From the NCBI GenBank assembly GCA_016926735.1, contig JAFGOA010000066.1, positions 36,675-100,674 on the forward strand: a DNA stretch of 64,000 nt, written 5' to 3'. Below the pieces are notes generated by a model, which saw nothing but the letters and a program-made list of their open reading frames with translations, did not search any database and was not told the DNA's origin. The stretch comes from Promethearchaeota archaeon (lineage in GTDB: Archaea; Asgardarchaeota; Lokiarchaeia; Sigyniarchaeales; SOKP01). Positions 8,535 through 16,922 of this stretch are shown one piece after another; position 1 is the stretch's first letter; the number at the start of each line of letters is the position of its first letter. The position numbers were made by a program, and so were the translations under genes.

Positions 8535-9287
8535 ATGAGTGGAATTACAGATTCTAAAAGTGCTATAAAGAAGATATTAATGCTTATTGAGGGAATTAAA
8601 GGTTTAAATTCAGATTCTATTCCAAAATTAATAGAACAGCCTAATAATTTGCTTGGTTCGGTTGAAGCCTTTGAAACTGAAAAGAATAATAATTTAAAAA
8701 CAATTGAAACAAATACAGATGAAATAAATAAATTAAAAACGAAAATATCTCAAAATGATCGAGATACATTGAAATTGGATGAGGAAATTAAGGATCTAAA
8801 CAATAAGAAACAAGAACATTTAAATAAAATTCAAGAAATTCAAAATAAACTTGTAGAAGTACAAGAAACAATTAAAACCAAAAAACAGGAACTTGAATCA
8901 AGAACAAGTAGATTAAAAGAACTAGATAATAAAATTTCAAATCTTAAGGTAGAACAAGAAAAATTTGAGGAAAAAATTAATGCACTTCAAAAAGAATTAG
9001 AAGGAAATTATAATAAAAGAAAATTATATGTAGAAACTTATATGAATCGCGTTGCAGCTATGAATCTTTTAATAAAAAAAGAATATATTCAATCGGCTCA
9101 AATTAAATTAATAAAAGCACTTCAATTAGATGCATCTTTGGATTTGAAAAGTATTTTAATTGCAATTGATATGAAAGAAGATAAAGCAAAACAAATCCTC
9201 AAAAAAATGGTTGAAGAAAATGGACCAATAAAATATGATGAGAGTGCTGGTACAGTTACCTTAACACAGGAGGTGGACTTTAAATGA
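8535..9287 (+). CDS. Coiled-coil protein with C-terminal winged helix (paralogue 1)
   Basis: A 250-residue protein with three parts: a helical N-terminus (residues 1-45), a long Glu/Lys/Leu-rich coiled coil (about 45-165), and a C-terminal winged-helix domain (about 180-245: LIKALQLD, then helix-turn-helix, then a wing ending GTVTLTQ). The protein encoded by the overlapping next gene has the same architecture, and its winged helix aligns with this one. The stop codon overlaps the next start (ATGA at 9284-9287), so the two are probably made together and may form a heterodimer through the coils. No enzymatic motif. It may belong to a DNA-binding or scaffold/chromosome-type complex; a relation to ESCRT winged-helix proteins is conceivable but not shown. 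Confidence 0.7.
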   Translation: MSGITDSKSAIKKILMLIEGIKGLNSDSIPKLIEQPNNLLGSVEAFETEKNNNLKTIETNTDEINKLKTKISQNDRDTLKLDEEIKDLNNKKQEHLNKIQEIQNKLVEVQETIKTKKQELESRTSRLKELDNKISNLKVEQEKFEEKINALQKELEGNYNKRKLYVETYMNRVAAMNLLIKKEYIQSAQIKLIKALQLDASLDLKSILIAIDMKEDKAKQILKKMVEENGPIKYDESAGTVTLTQEVDFK

Positions 9288-10021
9288 GTACATCAAAAGA
9301 AGTTATAAGTTTGATTGAGCAATTTGAAAATATATTTGATGCATATCAACAATCTCTTAAGAAGAATTCTGATGAAATAATTCAAAATCTTAGCTCAATT
9401 TGGAAAAATATGAAATCAGAACAGGATGAAATAGTTAAACTCGAGGAAAGAATAAGAACTCAAAACTCTGAATTAACTGAATTGAGAACTAAATCAGCTG
9501 AATTAGATAAAAAAATTGAAGATCTTAAATCAAACAAAGAAGAACTTAATTCTAAAATCATTGAACTTACTTCAACTCTTGAGAGAAACACAACTGAATT
9601 AAAGAAACCAGAATTTGAACTTGAAACAATTCTTTCTAATTTATCATCAACAAATGAGAAAATCCAAGAAAAAGAAGGAGAAAAAACAGTTTTAGATCAA
9701 AAAAAATTGAGTAATGAACAAAAAGAAGTTGATTTAAAAAACAGTTTCTCTGAAGAAAAAATGGAAGTATTAGAAAATCAGTTAAAAGAAATCCGGATTA
9801 AGAATTTCTTTAGTTCTTTCTTAATAGAACATTCCGATGCAGAAGTACCCGAAGTTGAGATTTTAGCAACAATTATGAATAGAGCAGGACAAGCAAATCT
9901 AGAAGATTTAAAGAAATCTTTAGGCATTCCTCCAATTATGGCAGTAAGAACTATTAAACAATTAGCTGTAAAGGGAATTATTAATTTAAATGAAAATACC
10001 AACGAAATAACTATGAATTAA
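9284..10021 (+). CDS. Coiled-coil protein with C-terminal winged helix (paralogue 2)
   Basis: A 245-residue partner of the preceding gene, with a short helical N-terminus, a coiled coil (about 45-165) and a winged-helix domain (about 175-245: EVEILATIMNRAGQANLEDLKK, a recognition helix, and a wing ending NEITMN). It is translated from an ATG that overlaps the upstream stop. A strong Shine-Dalgarno GGAGGTG lies at 9269-9275, inside the upstream gene and 8 nt before the start. That arrangement implies coupled, roughly equal synthesis of the two paralogues. The function is unknown; the DNA-binding-type fold at the tip of a long coil suggests tethering or scaffolding. Confidence 0.7.
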   Translation: MSTSKEVISLIEQFENIFDAYQQSLKKNSDEIIQNLSSIWKNMKSEQDEIVKLEERIRTQNSELTELRTKSAELDKKIEDLKSNKEELNSKIIELTSTLERNTTELKKPEFELETILSNLSSTNEKIQEKEGEKTVLDQKKLSNEQKEVDLKNSFSEEKMEVLENQLKEIRIKNFFSSFLIEHSDAEVPEVEILATIMNRAGQANLEDLKKSLGIPPIMAVRTIKQLAVKGIINLNENTNEITMN

Positions 10022-10025
10022 TTAC

Positions 10026-10053
10026 TTTTTATTTTTCATTTTTCATTTTTTTT
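10026..10053 (+). terminator. T-rich terminator after the coiled-coil pair
   Basis: Clustered T-runs directly after the stop codon, without a hairpin, the usual archaeal termination signal. The next gene is convergent. Confidence 0.45.
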
Positions 10054-10223
10054 ATAAGTTTGATATATTCTATTTTGAATTATTTTCACATATAAAAAGA
10101 TTATAAAATGATCAATTATGAGGAATATTTTTTTTTGAAATTCAAATTTTCATGCAAATTAATAAGAATAAACATATCTAAAAGCTTTAAATCAAAAAAT
10201 TCTTATATATTTAAAATATAAAT

Positions 10224-11285
10224 TTATAATTTCTTAAGAGAAATTCCTGTTGCTTTAAATGAAGCATAAATTTGATCTCCTTTATTCAAGTTTAAATCTT
10301 CTTTAGCATTAGAGGTGATATATGATATTAATCCATTAGACATCGTAACTTGGATTAATTCTTTAGATATTGAAAAGATTTCTTTTATATTTGTTTTTAA
10401 ATTGTTTCTCATACTACTTTTTAATAAGGATTTCGATAATACTATATTTTCTGGTCTTATAAAAATAGTTACTTTACCAGAATTGAACTCCGATAAGCAA
10501 TATATGATATTATCATCAAATTTAACTTCGGCTATTCCCTCATTATTATTTATAATAATTCCTTCAAATATATTTTCAATACCCACAAATTTTGCATTGG
10601 ATACCGATTTTGGATGATTAAAAATAGATTTTGGGGTTCCAGTATCTACAATCTTTCCATTCATTATTAAAGAAATTCTATCACCTAATATAGCCTCATC
10701 TTGATTATGGGTTACTTTTATAATTGTTAAATCATCCTGTTCATGAATTAATTTTACAACCTTTATAGCAGCTTTTTTAGCAACAGGATCTAAAGCACTA
10801 AAAGGTTCATCTAATAATAATATACGGGGATTAGTGATTAATGCTCTTGCTAATGCTGTTTTTTGCTGTTCACCTCCAGATAAAGTATTAGGGTATCTAT
10901 CTTTTATATGAATGATGCCAAGCTTTTGCATAATTTCTTTTGTCCTATCATTTATTTCTTCTCGTTTTATTTTTCTTATTTCAAGACCAAAACTAATATT
11001 ACTTTCTACATCCATATGTGGAAACAATGAATAATCTTGATAGACAAATCCTATATTCCTTTCGTAGGATCGAATTTTTGACATATCATTTCCATTAAAT
11101 AATATTTTTCCTTTTTTTAATTTATGAAAACCAGCAATAAGTTCTAATAGAAGAGTTTTTCCGGCACCTGTTGGACCCAATATAACAAAATATTCTTTTT
11201 CTTTAATACTTAGGCTGATATTTTCAAGTTTAAAATTCCCAAAATCAGCAGATATATTTTTTAATTCAATAATAGGAAGATCCAT
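10224..11285 (-). CDS. wtpC: Tungstate/molybdate ABC transporter ATP-binding protein
   Basis: A 353-residue ATPase of the molybdate/tungstate importer. Walker A is GPTGAGKT (37-44), the Q-loop lies in VYQDYSLFPHM, the signature is LSGGEQQ, Walker B is ILLLDEP and the switch His is in VTHNQDEA. Residues ~235-353 form a C-terminal beta-barrel (TOBE/MOP-like) extension, which in ModC/WtpC is the regulatory oxyanion-sensing part. It follows wtpB by 10 nt and completes the minus-strand operon wtpA-wtpB-wtpC. The assignment to tungstate/molybdate rather than sulfate rests on the WtpA type of the binding protein and the adjacent molybdopterin genes. Confidence 0.9.
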   Translation of the reverse strand: MDLPIIELKNISADFGNFKLENISLSIKEKEYFVILGPTGAGKTLLLELIAGFHKLKKGKILFNGNDMSKIRSYERNIGFVYQDYSLFPHMDVESNISFGLEIRKIKREEINDRTKEIMQKLGIIHIKDRYPNTLSGGEQQKTALARALITNPRILLLDEPFSALDPVAKKAAIKVVKLIHEQDDLTIIKVTHNQDEAILGDRISLIMNGKIVDTGTPKSIFNHPKSVSNAKFVGIENIFEGIIINNNEGIAEVKFDDNIIYCLSEFNSGKVTIFIRPENIVLSKSLLKSSMRNNLKTNIKEIFSISKELIQVTMSNGLISYITSNAKEDLNLNKGDQIYASFKATGISLKKL

Positions 11286-11295
11286 CTTTATATAA

Positions 11296-12108
11296 TCACC
11301 TCAATTCTAAATCCTTTACTCCTGTAAGATAGTGAATTATAATAAATATAAAAAAGCATAATAATATCAATAAGAGTGCAACAGGTCCTGAACCAGCTAA
11401 TCCTTGTGTATTAAATAGAAAATAGACTAACACAGGAGCAATCATAGGATAATATGCTATTAAAATTACAGCACCAAATTCACTTATTCCTCTAGCCCAA
11501 CACATAACTGACCCTGTGATAATATGACGCTTATTCAGTGGAAGCATGATTTTAGTAAATATTTTACGTTCATTTGCACCTAAACTCTTACCTATTTTAG
11601 AATAATGAGGATTTATCATTTTAAATCCATCTCTCACTGTATTTATATATATCGGCATACTTACAAATAACAATGCTACTATAATTCCATTGATATTTTC
11701 TTCAAATAAAATCCCTAATTCTTTTAATGGTGCCCCAATTAACCCTCCTCTATAAAATAAAGAAAAAATAATTAATCCCGCTACGCTATGAGGAATCATA
11801 ATTGGGATGTTAAGAATGGAATTGATAATTGATTTACCTCTAAATTTAAATTGTGCTAATAAATAAGATAAAGGAGTTCCAAAAATGATAGTTATTATTG
11901 TTGCTACAAAAGAAGCATAAAATGTTAAGATAATTGTATATAATACATATTCGTCTGCTATTACTTTAATGAAATTATTAAAATTCAATACTAAATGACT
12001 AATAACCATCTCTATAATGGCTAATATAATTAGCATAAGAAGTAAAGAACCAAAAAAAATAAGAAAAATAAGAAAAAAATAATGTTTAAAAAAATTTCTA
12101 AATCTCAT
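11296..12108 (-). CDS. wtpB: Tungstate/molybdate ABC transporter permease
   Basis: A 270-residue membrane protein with about six hydrophobic segments. The EAA-type cytoplasmic loop reads GANERKIFTKIMLP, the coupling site to the ATPase. The typical ModB/WtpB element PHSVAGLIIFSLFYRGG precedes it. It lies between the binding protein (31 nt upstream) and the ATPase (10 nt downstream) in one operon. Confidence 0.9.
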   Translation of the reverse strand: MRFRNFFKHYFFLIFLIFFGSLLLMLIILAIIEMVISHLVLNFNNFIKVIADEYVLYTIILTFYASFVATIITIIFGTPLSYLLAQFKFRGKSIINSILNIPIMIPHSVAGLIIFSLFYRGGLIGAPLKELGILFEENINGIIVALLFVSMPIYINTVRDGFKMINPHYSKIGKSLGANERKIFTKIMLPLNKRHIITGSVMCWARGISEFGAVILIAYYPMIAPVLVYFLFNTQGLAGSGPVALLLILLCFFIFIIIHYLTGVKDLELR

Positions 12109-12139
12109 AGTAATATTTCTTAAATTTATAAATTTATAA

Positions 12140-13180
12140 TTATTCCTGAAAACAATAGGGTTGCAGATTAGTAGGCAAAATTATATAATTATCTGTAAGG
12201 CAAGGAATTAGAGGAGGTTGGCCCAGATTTGTAAATATTGCTTGTCCAGTTCCATTAATTAGATATTCTATAAATCTTGCTCCTAAATCAGGATGATCTG
12301 CGATTTTTGGAACAGTTACTCCATATGTTATTGATTTACCTGTACTTATCTCTCCATTATCCTTTATAACTTTAACTCGATTATATGTAGTGTCTAAATT
12401 TGAATCTTTTAGATTAATAGCATCTTCTAAAGTTATATAGTTCAAATTATGTTGTACCGCAACACTTAGATATTCAAATGCATAATCAATAGACCCTTCT
12501 TGGAGCAATGTAACTAAGTCAACCGATTTATCTCTAATTCTTATTTTTGAAGTATCGGGATTAAGAGGTTCATTAGTAGTTATATTATAGTTAAGACCAT
12601 CATCAACAACTTCTATATCAGAATGGTCTACAACACAATTATCAAAAATTGTCGAATTTCCATATTCAATTTCAGCTAATTGTAAAACCATAAGGGTTCT
12701 ATATCCACAGGGATCCAAATTAGGATTAGAAAATCCCCAAATCACACCAGATTTTTCAAAATACTCCCAAAAATTCGTATTATTAATATCATCTTTATAG
12801 CTACTATCATCAGTATAACAAATAACCATTTCATTTGTTGCAAATTTTATATAATAGTCTTGATATTGTGAATCCATCCCAGGAATTAATGACCAATCAG
12901 CTAACGCTAAAACATCTGCCGTTTTCCCTGCTTCTGTAATCCAAGAAACACACTGTACACTCCCACCTGATTCTAAGAGTATATCTATTTTGGGAAAATC
13001 ATCTTCAAATTCTGCTTCTATTGATTGAAGTGGTATCGTAAGACTTCCTGCATTGAATATTTTTACTTTAGTCTTTTGCGCTTCAGGATTTAAACCAAGA
13101 ATATAAAATCCCCCAATTATTATCCCTGAAATAACAACTATAGATATAATTCCACTAATAAGTTTTGATTTTGTCTCCAT
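12140..13180 (-). CDS. wtpA: Tungstate/molybdate-binding protein (WtpA type)
   Basis: A 346-residue extracellular binding protein with an N-terminal membrane anchor/signal segment (about 8-29). The anion-binding pattern of the WtpA/ModA family is clear: FNAGSLTIPLQSIEAEF (first oxyanion loop), ESGGSVQCVSWI (second), ADVLALADWSLIP, FATNEMVICYTD and SNPNLDPCGYRTLMVLQLAE. These match archaeal WtpA, which binds tungstate with very high affinity and molybdate more weakly. No lipobox Cys is evident, so anchoring is probably by the uncleaved helix. It is the first gene of the operon; a 26-bp perfect inverted repeat resembling a ModE operator lies 31 nt upstream. Confidence 0.92.
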   Translation of the reverse strand: METKSKLISGIISIVVISGIIIGGFYILGLNPEAQKTKVKIFNAGSLTIPLQSIEAEFEDDFPKIDILLESGGSVQCVSWITEAGKTADVLALADWSLIPGMDSQYQDYYIKFATNEMVICYTDDSSYKDDINNTNFWEYFEKSGVIWGFSNPNLDPCGYRTLMVLQLAEIEYGNSTIFDNCVVDHSDIEVVDDGLNYNITTNEPLNPDTSKIRIRDKSVDLVTLLQEGSIDYAFEYLSVAVQHNLNYITLEDAINLKDSNLDTTYNRVKVIKDNGEISTGKSITYGVTVPKIADHPDLGARFIEYLINGTGQAIFTNLGQPPLIPCLTDNYIILPTNLQPYCFQE

Positions 13181-13210
13181 TTATTTCATCTTAAAACATG
13201 TAATTGATAT

Positions 13211-13236
13211 TCGATATGTATATTTGAACATATCGA
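13211..13236 (-). promoter_or_regulatory. ModE-like operator in front of wtpA
   Basis: A perfect inverted repeat: TCGATATGT (13211-13219), an 8-nt spacer, ACATATCGA (13228-13236). Counting the inner 8-nt halves, the geometry is 8-8-8. From memory, the E. coli modA operator has halves CGTTATAT and ACATAACG with the same 8-nt spacer, and the right half here differs from it at one base. The site lies 31-56 nt before the wtpA start codon, where it would overlap the transcription start; a TATA-like AATATAAC is just upstream of it on the minus strand. Repression by a metal-loaded ModE-type protein is inferred; no modE gene is in the window. Confidence 0.6.
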
Positions 13237-13440
13237 TTTAGTTATATTAATTGGTCTTTTTTTAAAAAGCTTAGTATATTTTTAATTTTCAATCTCCAAT
13301 TTCCAATAGACAAATTATTTTCTAATATATTTTATTCATCAAAAATTCTATATAATTATAAAAATTAAACAGAATTACATGTAAATCATATTAAATTTTA
13401 AATAATTAAGATAAAAAATATATACTATTTATTATTGATA

Positions 13441-13464
13441 TGATATGGATAATTATACATTTCG
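13441..13464 (+). promoter_or_regulatory. Second, weaker ModE-like operator in front of moaC
   Basis: TGATATGG (13441-13448), an 8-nt spacer and ACATTTCG (13457-13464). The halves match those of the wtpA site (CGATATGT/ACATATCG) at 6 of 8 and 7 of 8 positions with identical spacing. The site ends 12 nt before the moaC start codon. Its position suggests that the cofactor operon shares a regulator with the transporter, with a lower-affinity site. Confidence 0.45.
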
Positions 13465-13476
13465 ATAAAAAATATT

Positions 13477-13911
13477 ATGATAGACATTATCAATAAGAAA
13501 GATATTACTAGAATAGCCGAAGCATCAGGAAAAATATATTTAAGCGCAGATACTATAGATAAAATAAAAAAAAAAGAAATTATAAAAGGTGATGTTGAAA
13601 CTATATCAAGAATTGCGGCAATAAATGGTGTAAAGAAAGTTCCGGAATTAATTCCTTTATGTCATCCAATTCCAATATTAAATATTTCTATTGAATATGA
13701 TTATAACGATAAGAACTATATACTTGTCTCTTGTTTAGTAAAATCAATATCAAGAACAGGAGTAGAGATGGAAGCGCTGACAGGAGTAAGTATAGCTCTT
13801 TTAAATATCTGGGATTTAGTTAAAATGTATGAAAAAAATAAAGAAGGCCAATATCCTCAAACAATAATTAAGGATATTAAAGTTATAAGAAAAGTGAAAA
13901 TAATTGAATAA
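13477..13911 (+). CDS. moaC: Cyclic pyranopterin monophosphate synthase
   Basis: A 144-residue MoaC, which with MoaA turns GTP into cyclic pyranopterin monophosphate, the first molybdopterin intermediate. Family motifs are complete: GVKKVPELIPLCHPIP (residues ~47-62), SRTGVEMEALTGVS (~89-102) and the following WD. Its length is slightly shorter than bacterial MoaC but normal for archaea. It is the first gene of a seven-gene plus-strand operon, and moaA begins 10 nt after its stop. Confidence 0.95.
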   Translation: MIDIINKKDITRIAEASGKIYLSADTIDKIKKKEIIKGDVETISRIAAINGVKKVPELIPLCHPIPILNISIEYDYNDKNYILVSCLVKSISRTGVEMEALTGVSIALLNIWDLVKMYEKNKEGQYPQTIIKDIKVIRKVKIIE

Positions 13912-13920
13912 ATTAATAAA

Positions 13921-14844
13921 ATGAAAGATAACAATAATAGAATAATAAAACACATTAGATTTTCAATTACCTCTCACTGTAATAGCAATTGTATATACTG
14001 TGATAAGGAAGGATTCACTCCTAAAATGTCTGAATTAACTGTAGAAGAAATCACAAAATTATGTAAAATATTAGCTAAAGTTTTGAATGTATCTAAAATC
14101 AAACTTACAGGGGGAGAACCATTATGTCGAAAAGAAATAATTTCAATTGTAAAAAATATCTCAAATCTTGGATTCTATAAAGACATATCTATGACAACAA
14201 ATGGATTATTGTTAGGTAAAAAAGCTAAAGAATTATTTGATGCAGGATTGAACAGAATTAATGTTTCTTTAGCTACTTTAAACCCACAGAGATATAAAAG
14301 AATATGTAATAATGATTCTTTAGAAACAGTTCTTAAAGCACTAGAAATTTCTAAAGATATCGGATTTAATCCTATTAAAATTAACTACGTAATCTTGAAA
14401 AATATAAATGATGATGAATTTTGGAGTATGAGTGATTTTTGTAATAAAAAAGGATATATTTTACAATTGATAGAATTACATCAAGTAGCGAAATCAGTAG
14501 GAGGAGGTAATAATTTATTTTACCAAAATTATCATTATAACACTATTCCTCTAATCAAACAACTTGAAAAGAAATCTAATAAAACAATCATTCGTAGCAA
14601 CATGCAAAATAGAAAAAAATTTATTTTATCTAATGGAGCTATTATCGAAACTATTGTACCAAGTCATGAATTCTGTATGGGCTGTACAAAATTAAGAATA
14701 GGATGTGATGGTAACTTATTTGGATGTTTGTTTCGATCAGATCTTGGAAAAAACCTGAAAGAATCCTTAAAAGCTCATTATTCCTTAGAAAAATATGATC
14801 AAATTATTAGACAAATTGTGGATTCAAGAGAGCCATATTATTAA
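13921..14844 (+). CDS. moaA: GTP 3',8-cyclase (MoaA)
   Basis: A 307-residue radical SAM enzyme that starts pterin synthesis from GTP. The N-terminal 4Fe-4S motif is C20-x3-C24-x2-C27, the SAM-binding GGEP follows (KLTGGEPLCRKE), and the second, substrate-binding cluster is C-x2-C with a later Cys near the C-terminus (FCMGCTKLRIGCDGNLFGCL). The usual C-terminal Gly-Gly of bacterial MoaA is absent, as in many archaeal forms. It partners with MoaC immediately upstream. Confidence 0.94.
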   Translation: MKDNNNRIIKHIRFSITSHCNSNCIYCDKEGFTPKMSELTVEEITKLCKILAKVLNVSKIKLTGGEPLCRKEIISIVKNISNLGFYKDISMTTNGLLLGKKAKELFDAGLNRINVSLATLNPQRYKRICNNDSLETVLKALEISKDIGFNPIKINYVILKNINDDEFWSMSDFCNKKGYILQLIELHQVAKSVGGGNNLFYQNYHYNTIPLIKQLEKKSNKTIIRSNMQNRKKFILSNGAIIETIVPSHEFCMGCTKLRIGCDGNLFGCLFRSDLGKNLKESLKAHYSLEKYDQIIRQIVDSREPYY

Positions 14845-14890
14845 TTTTATATATATAAAATAAATTTTAAGAAAGAAGAAGTGAGTTAAG

Positions 14891-15169
14891 ATCGTAGTAG
14901 TACTTTATTTTGCTGAGTTTAAAGATATCTCAGGAAGAAACAAGGAATTGTTTACATTGAAGAAAAATAATCTGAAAGAATTAATTAATTTAATAATAAA
15001 AAAATATCCTAAAATTAGAGATTTTATATTAAATAAAGAAGGAAATAAAATCAAAAAATCTATATCTATTGTTATTAACGATTCCATTGTACCAAATAAA
15101 GATGGTTTGGATATGATACTTAAAAATCATGATAAAATAGCCTTTTTGCTTCCTTTTTCAGGAGGATGA
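14891..15169 (+). CDS. moaD: Molybdopterin synthase small subunit MoaD (non-canonical or frameshifted start)
   Basis: A ubiquitin-like sulfur carrier ending in Gly-Gly (PFSGG), which as a thiocarboxylate donates sulfur to the pterin on MoaE. The conserved first strand and loop (VLYFAEFKDISGR) lie upstream of any ATG, GTG or TTG in this frame. The first usable TTG at 14948 would delete the first strand. Two explanations fit: initiation at ATC 14891, or one extra T in GTGAGTTAAG at 14881. Removing one T gives a GTG start with M-S-K-I-V-V-V, which is exactly the expected beginning. The Gly-Gly codons GGA GGA also form the Shine-Dalgarno of moaE. Confidence 0.85.
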   Translation: MVVVLYFAEFKDISGRNKELFTLKKNNLKELINLIIKKYPKIRDFILNKEGNKIKKSISIVINDSIVPNKDGLDMILKNHDKIAFLLPFSGG

Positions 15170-15173
15170 TAAT

Positions 15174-15623
15174 TTGAATAAAAAATCAGAAAAAAATATC
15201 GATTCAGGTATTTATCCAAAAGAAAAAATTACTTTTATGGATATTATCAACTCTATAAAAATAAATCCTAAAATTGATGAGGTTGGAAGTATATTAGCCT
15301 TTACAGGATTGGTTAGAAAGTCTTCTGAAGATAATAAACCAGTAAAGGGATTAATAATCGATGCTTATAAAGAACTTGCTGATAAGAATATAAAGAAGAT
15401 TTGTGAGGATATTTTAAAAGAAGAAGGGATAATAGATATAAAAATTATTCATTTAATAGGAGAATTTTCAATATCAGAAGAGTTAGTTTATGTTATTATA
15501 GCAAGTGCTCATAGAAAGGAAGGTTTTAAAGGATTACAGACTGCAATAGAACGATATAAAAAAGAATTATCTATATGGAAAAAAGAGCTATATCTAGATA
15601 GGGAATCAAAATGGATTCATTAA
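15174..15623 (+). CDS. moaE: Molybdopterin synthase catalytic subunit MoaE
   Basis: A 149-residue catalytic subunit that, with MoaD, converts cyclic pyranopterin monophosphate to molybdopterin. Family features are GSILAFTGLVRKSS, HLIGEFSISEELVYVIIASAHR, and the active-site Lys segment YKKELSIWKKELY. It starts at TTG, 8 nt after GGAGG (15161-15165), which is within the last codons of moaD, so the two subunits are translationally linked. Confidence 0.93.
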   Translation: MNKKSEKNIDSGIYPKEKITFMDIINSIKINPKIDEVGSILAFTGLVRKSSEDNKPVKGLIIDAYKELADKNIKKICEDILKEEGIIDIKIIHLIGEFSISEELVYVIIASAHRKEGFKGLQTAIERYKKELSIWKKELYLDRESKWIH

Positions 15624-15674
15624 AGAAGAAAAATTAAACATTTATTAAGAAAAAAAAAACAAAAAAAGAAAAAA

Positions 15675-16901
15675 ATGAAATTTCTAAATACAGTTAGCTA
15701 TAAAGAATTAAGAAATATACTTGAGAATATTTCATTTAATACATCTGAAGAAGAAATAATTTCCATAGATAAATCACTAAATAGAGTAATTTCAAAGGAT
15801 ATCTATAGTAAAATCAATGTACCTCATTTTAAGAAATCTAGAATGGATGGATATGCAGTAATAGCTGAAGATATATTTGATGCTGAAGAAGATAATGTAA
15901 TAACTCTTGAATTAATAGAAATTATTGATGCAGGAACCATCCCTCTAAAAAGAATAGAGAAGGGAAAATGTGCTTACGTTGCAACAGGCGCTGCAATACC
16001 AGAGGGAGCTAATGCAGTTATTATGGTCGAATTTACAATTAGAGAAAATAATAAAATTTTAATTTCTAAAGCTATTACTCCTGGAACATATATAGTTAAT
16101 ATTGGAGCAGATATCAAAGAAAAACAAAAAATATGTGATAAGGGACATCTTATTAATATATCTACATTAGGAGTACTTTCTTCTTGTGGAATTGAGAAAA
16201 TACCCGTATTTAAAAAAATAAAAGTAGGTCTCATCAGTACAGGTAATGAAATAGTTCCAATAACCAGAAAAGACTTGAATATTGGAGAAATATACGATGT
16301 AAATTCCATTGTATTAAAAAATGCCATGTTAAACACAGGAGTAGATGTAAAATTCTATGGTATAGTTAAAGATAATTTATCCGATTTAAAGGATATTATT
16401 TTAAAAACATTAACAGAAAGAGATATTATTATTGTTTCTGGCGGAACATCTAAAGGTGAAGGTGATTTAGGACCACTTGTATTAAAAGAATTACAAAATA
16501 TTGAACTTCTTATTCATGGTGTTAAAATAAAACCAGGAAAACCATTCATTTTTGCCCAAATGAAAAATAAAATAATTTTTATACTTCCAGGTTATCCTAC
16601 TTCTGCACTAAGTTGTTTTTATCTTATTATTGAAAATTTTTTAAAGAAAGCATCTAGACTTCCTTTAAAAGAAAAAGATTCAAAAAGATTGGAAATAGGA
16701 GAAAGAATATATAGCACAATTGGGAGATATGAATTTAAGCCGGTCCTTATTAAGAAAATTGAAGGAAAAAAAAAGATTTTCCCTATTAACACTGGTTCTG
16801 AAGCTATTAGTACAATGTATAATGCAAATGGATATATTGTAATAGAAGAATTAGAATCTATTGTTGAAAAAGGAGAATTTAGAAATTTTTATAAATTTTA
16901 G
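15675..16901 (+). CDS. moeA: Molybdopterin molybdenum/tungsten transferase MoeA, copy 1
   Basis: A 408-residue MoeA, which inserts the metal into adenylylated molybdopterin. Visible motifs are SRMDGYAV near residue 56, ATGAAIPEGANAVIMVE, GLISTGNE, the MPT-binding IIIVSGGTSKGEGD and LPGYPTSAL. Domain IV is present at the C-terminus. It differs from the second copy at 17466 in its metal-site loop (KGEGD here, VGTRD there). Two MoeA copies are common in archaea and have been suggested to separate tungsten from molybdenum insertion. Confidence 0.92.
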   Translation: MKFLNTVSYKELRNILENISFNTSEEEIISIDKSLNRVISKDIYSKINVPHFKKSRMDGYAVIAEDIFDAEEDNVITLELIEIIDAGTIPLKRIEKGKCAYVATGAAIPEGANAVIMVEFTIRENNKILISKAITPGTYIVNIGADIKEKQKICDKGHLINISTLGVLSSCGIEKIPVFKKIKVGLISTGNEIVPITRKDLNIGEIYDVNSIVLKNAMLNTGVDVKFYGIVKDNLSDLKDIILKTLTERDIIIVSGGTSKGEGDLGPLVLKELQNIELLIHGVKIKPGKPFIFAQMKNKIIFILPGYPTSALSCFYLIIENFLKKASRLPLKEKDSKRLEIGERIYSTIGRYEFKPVLIKKIEGKKKIFPINTGSEAISTMYNANGYIVIEELESIVEKGEFRNFYKF

Positions 16902-16922
16902 ATAAAAATTAAATAATATATT

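Noticed and set aside
10022-10223. Hidden small RNA gene between the convergent genes
   Set aside because: Only T-runs and AT-rich filler; no stable fold or promoter was recognised.
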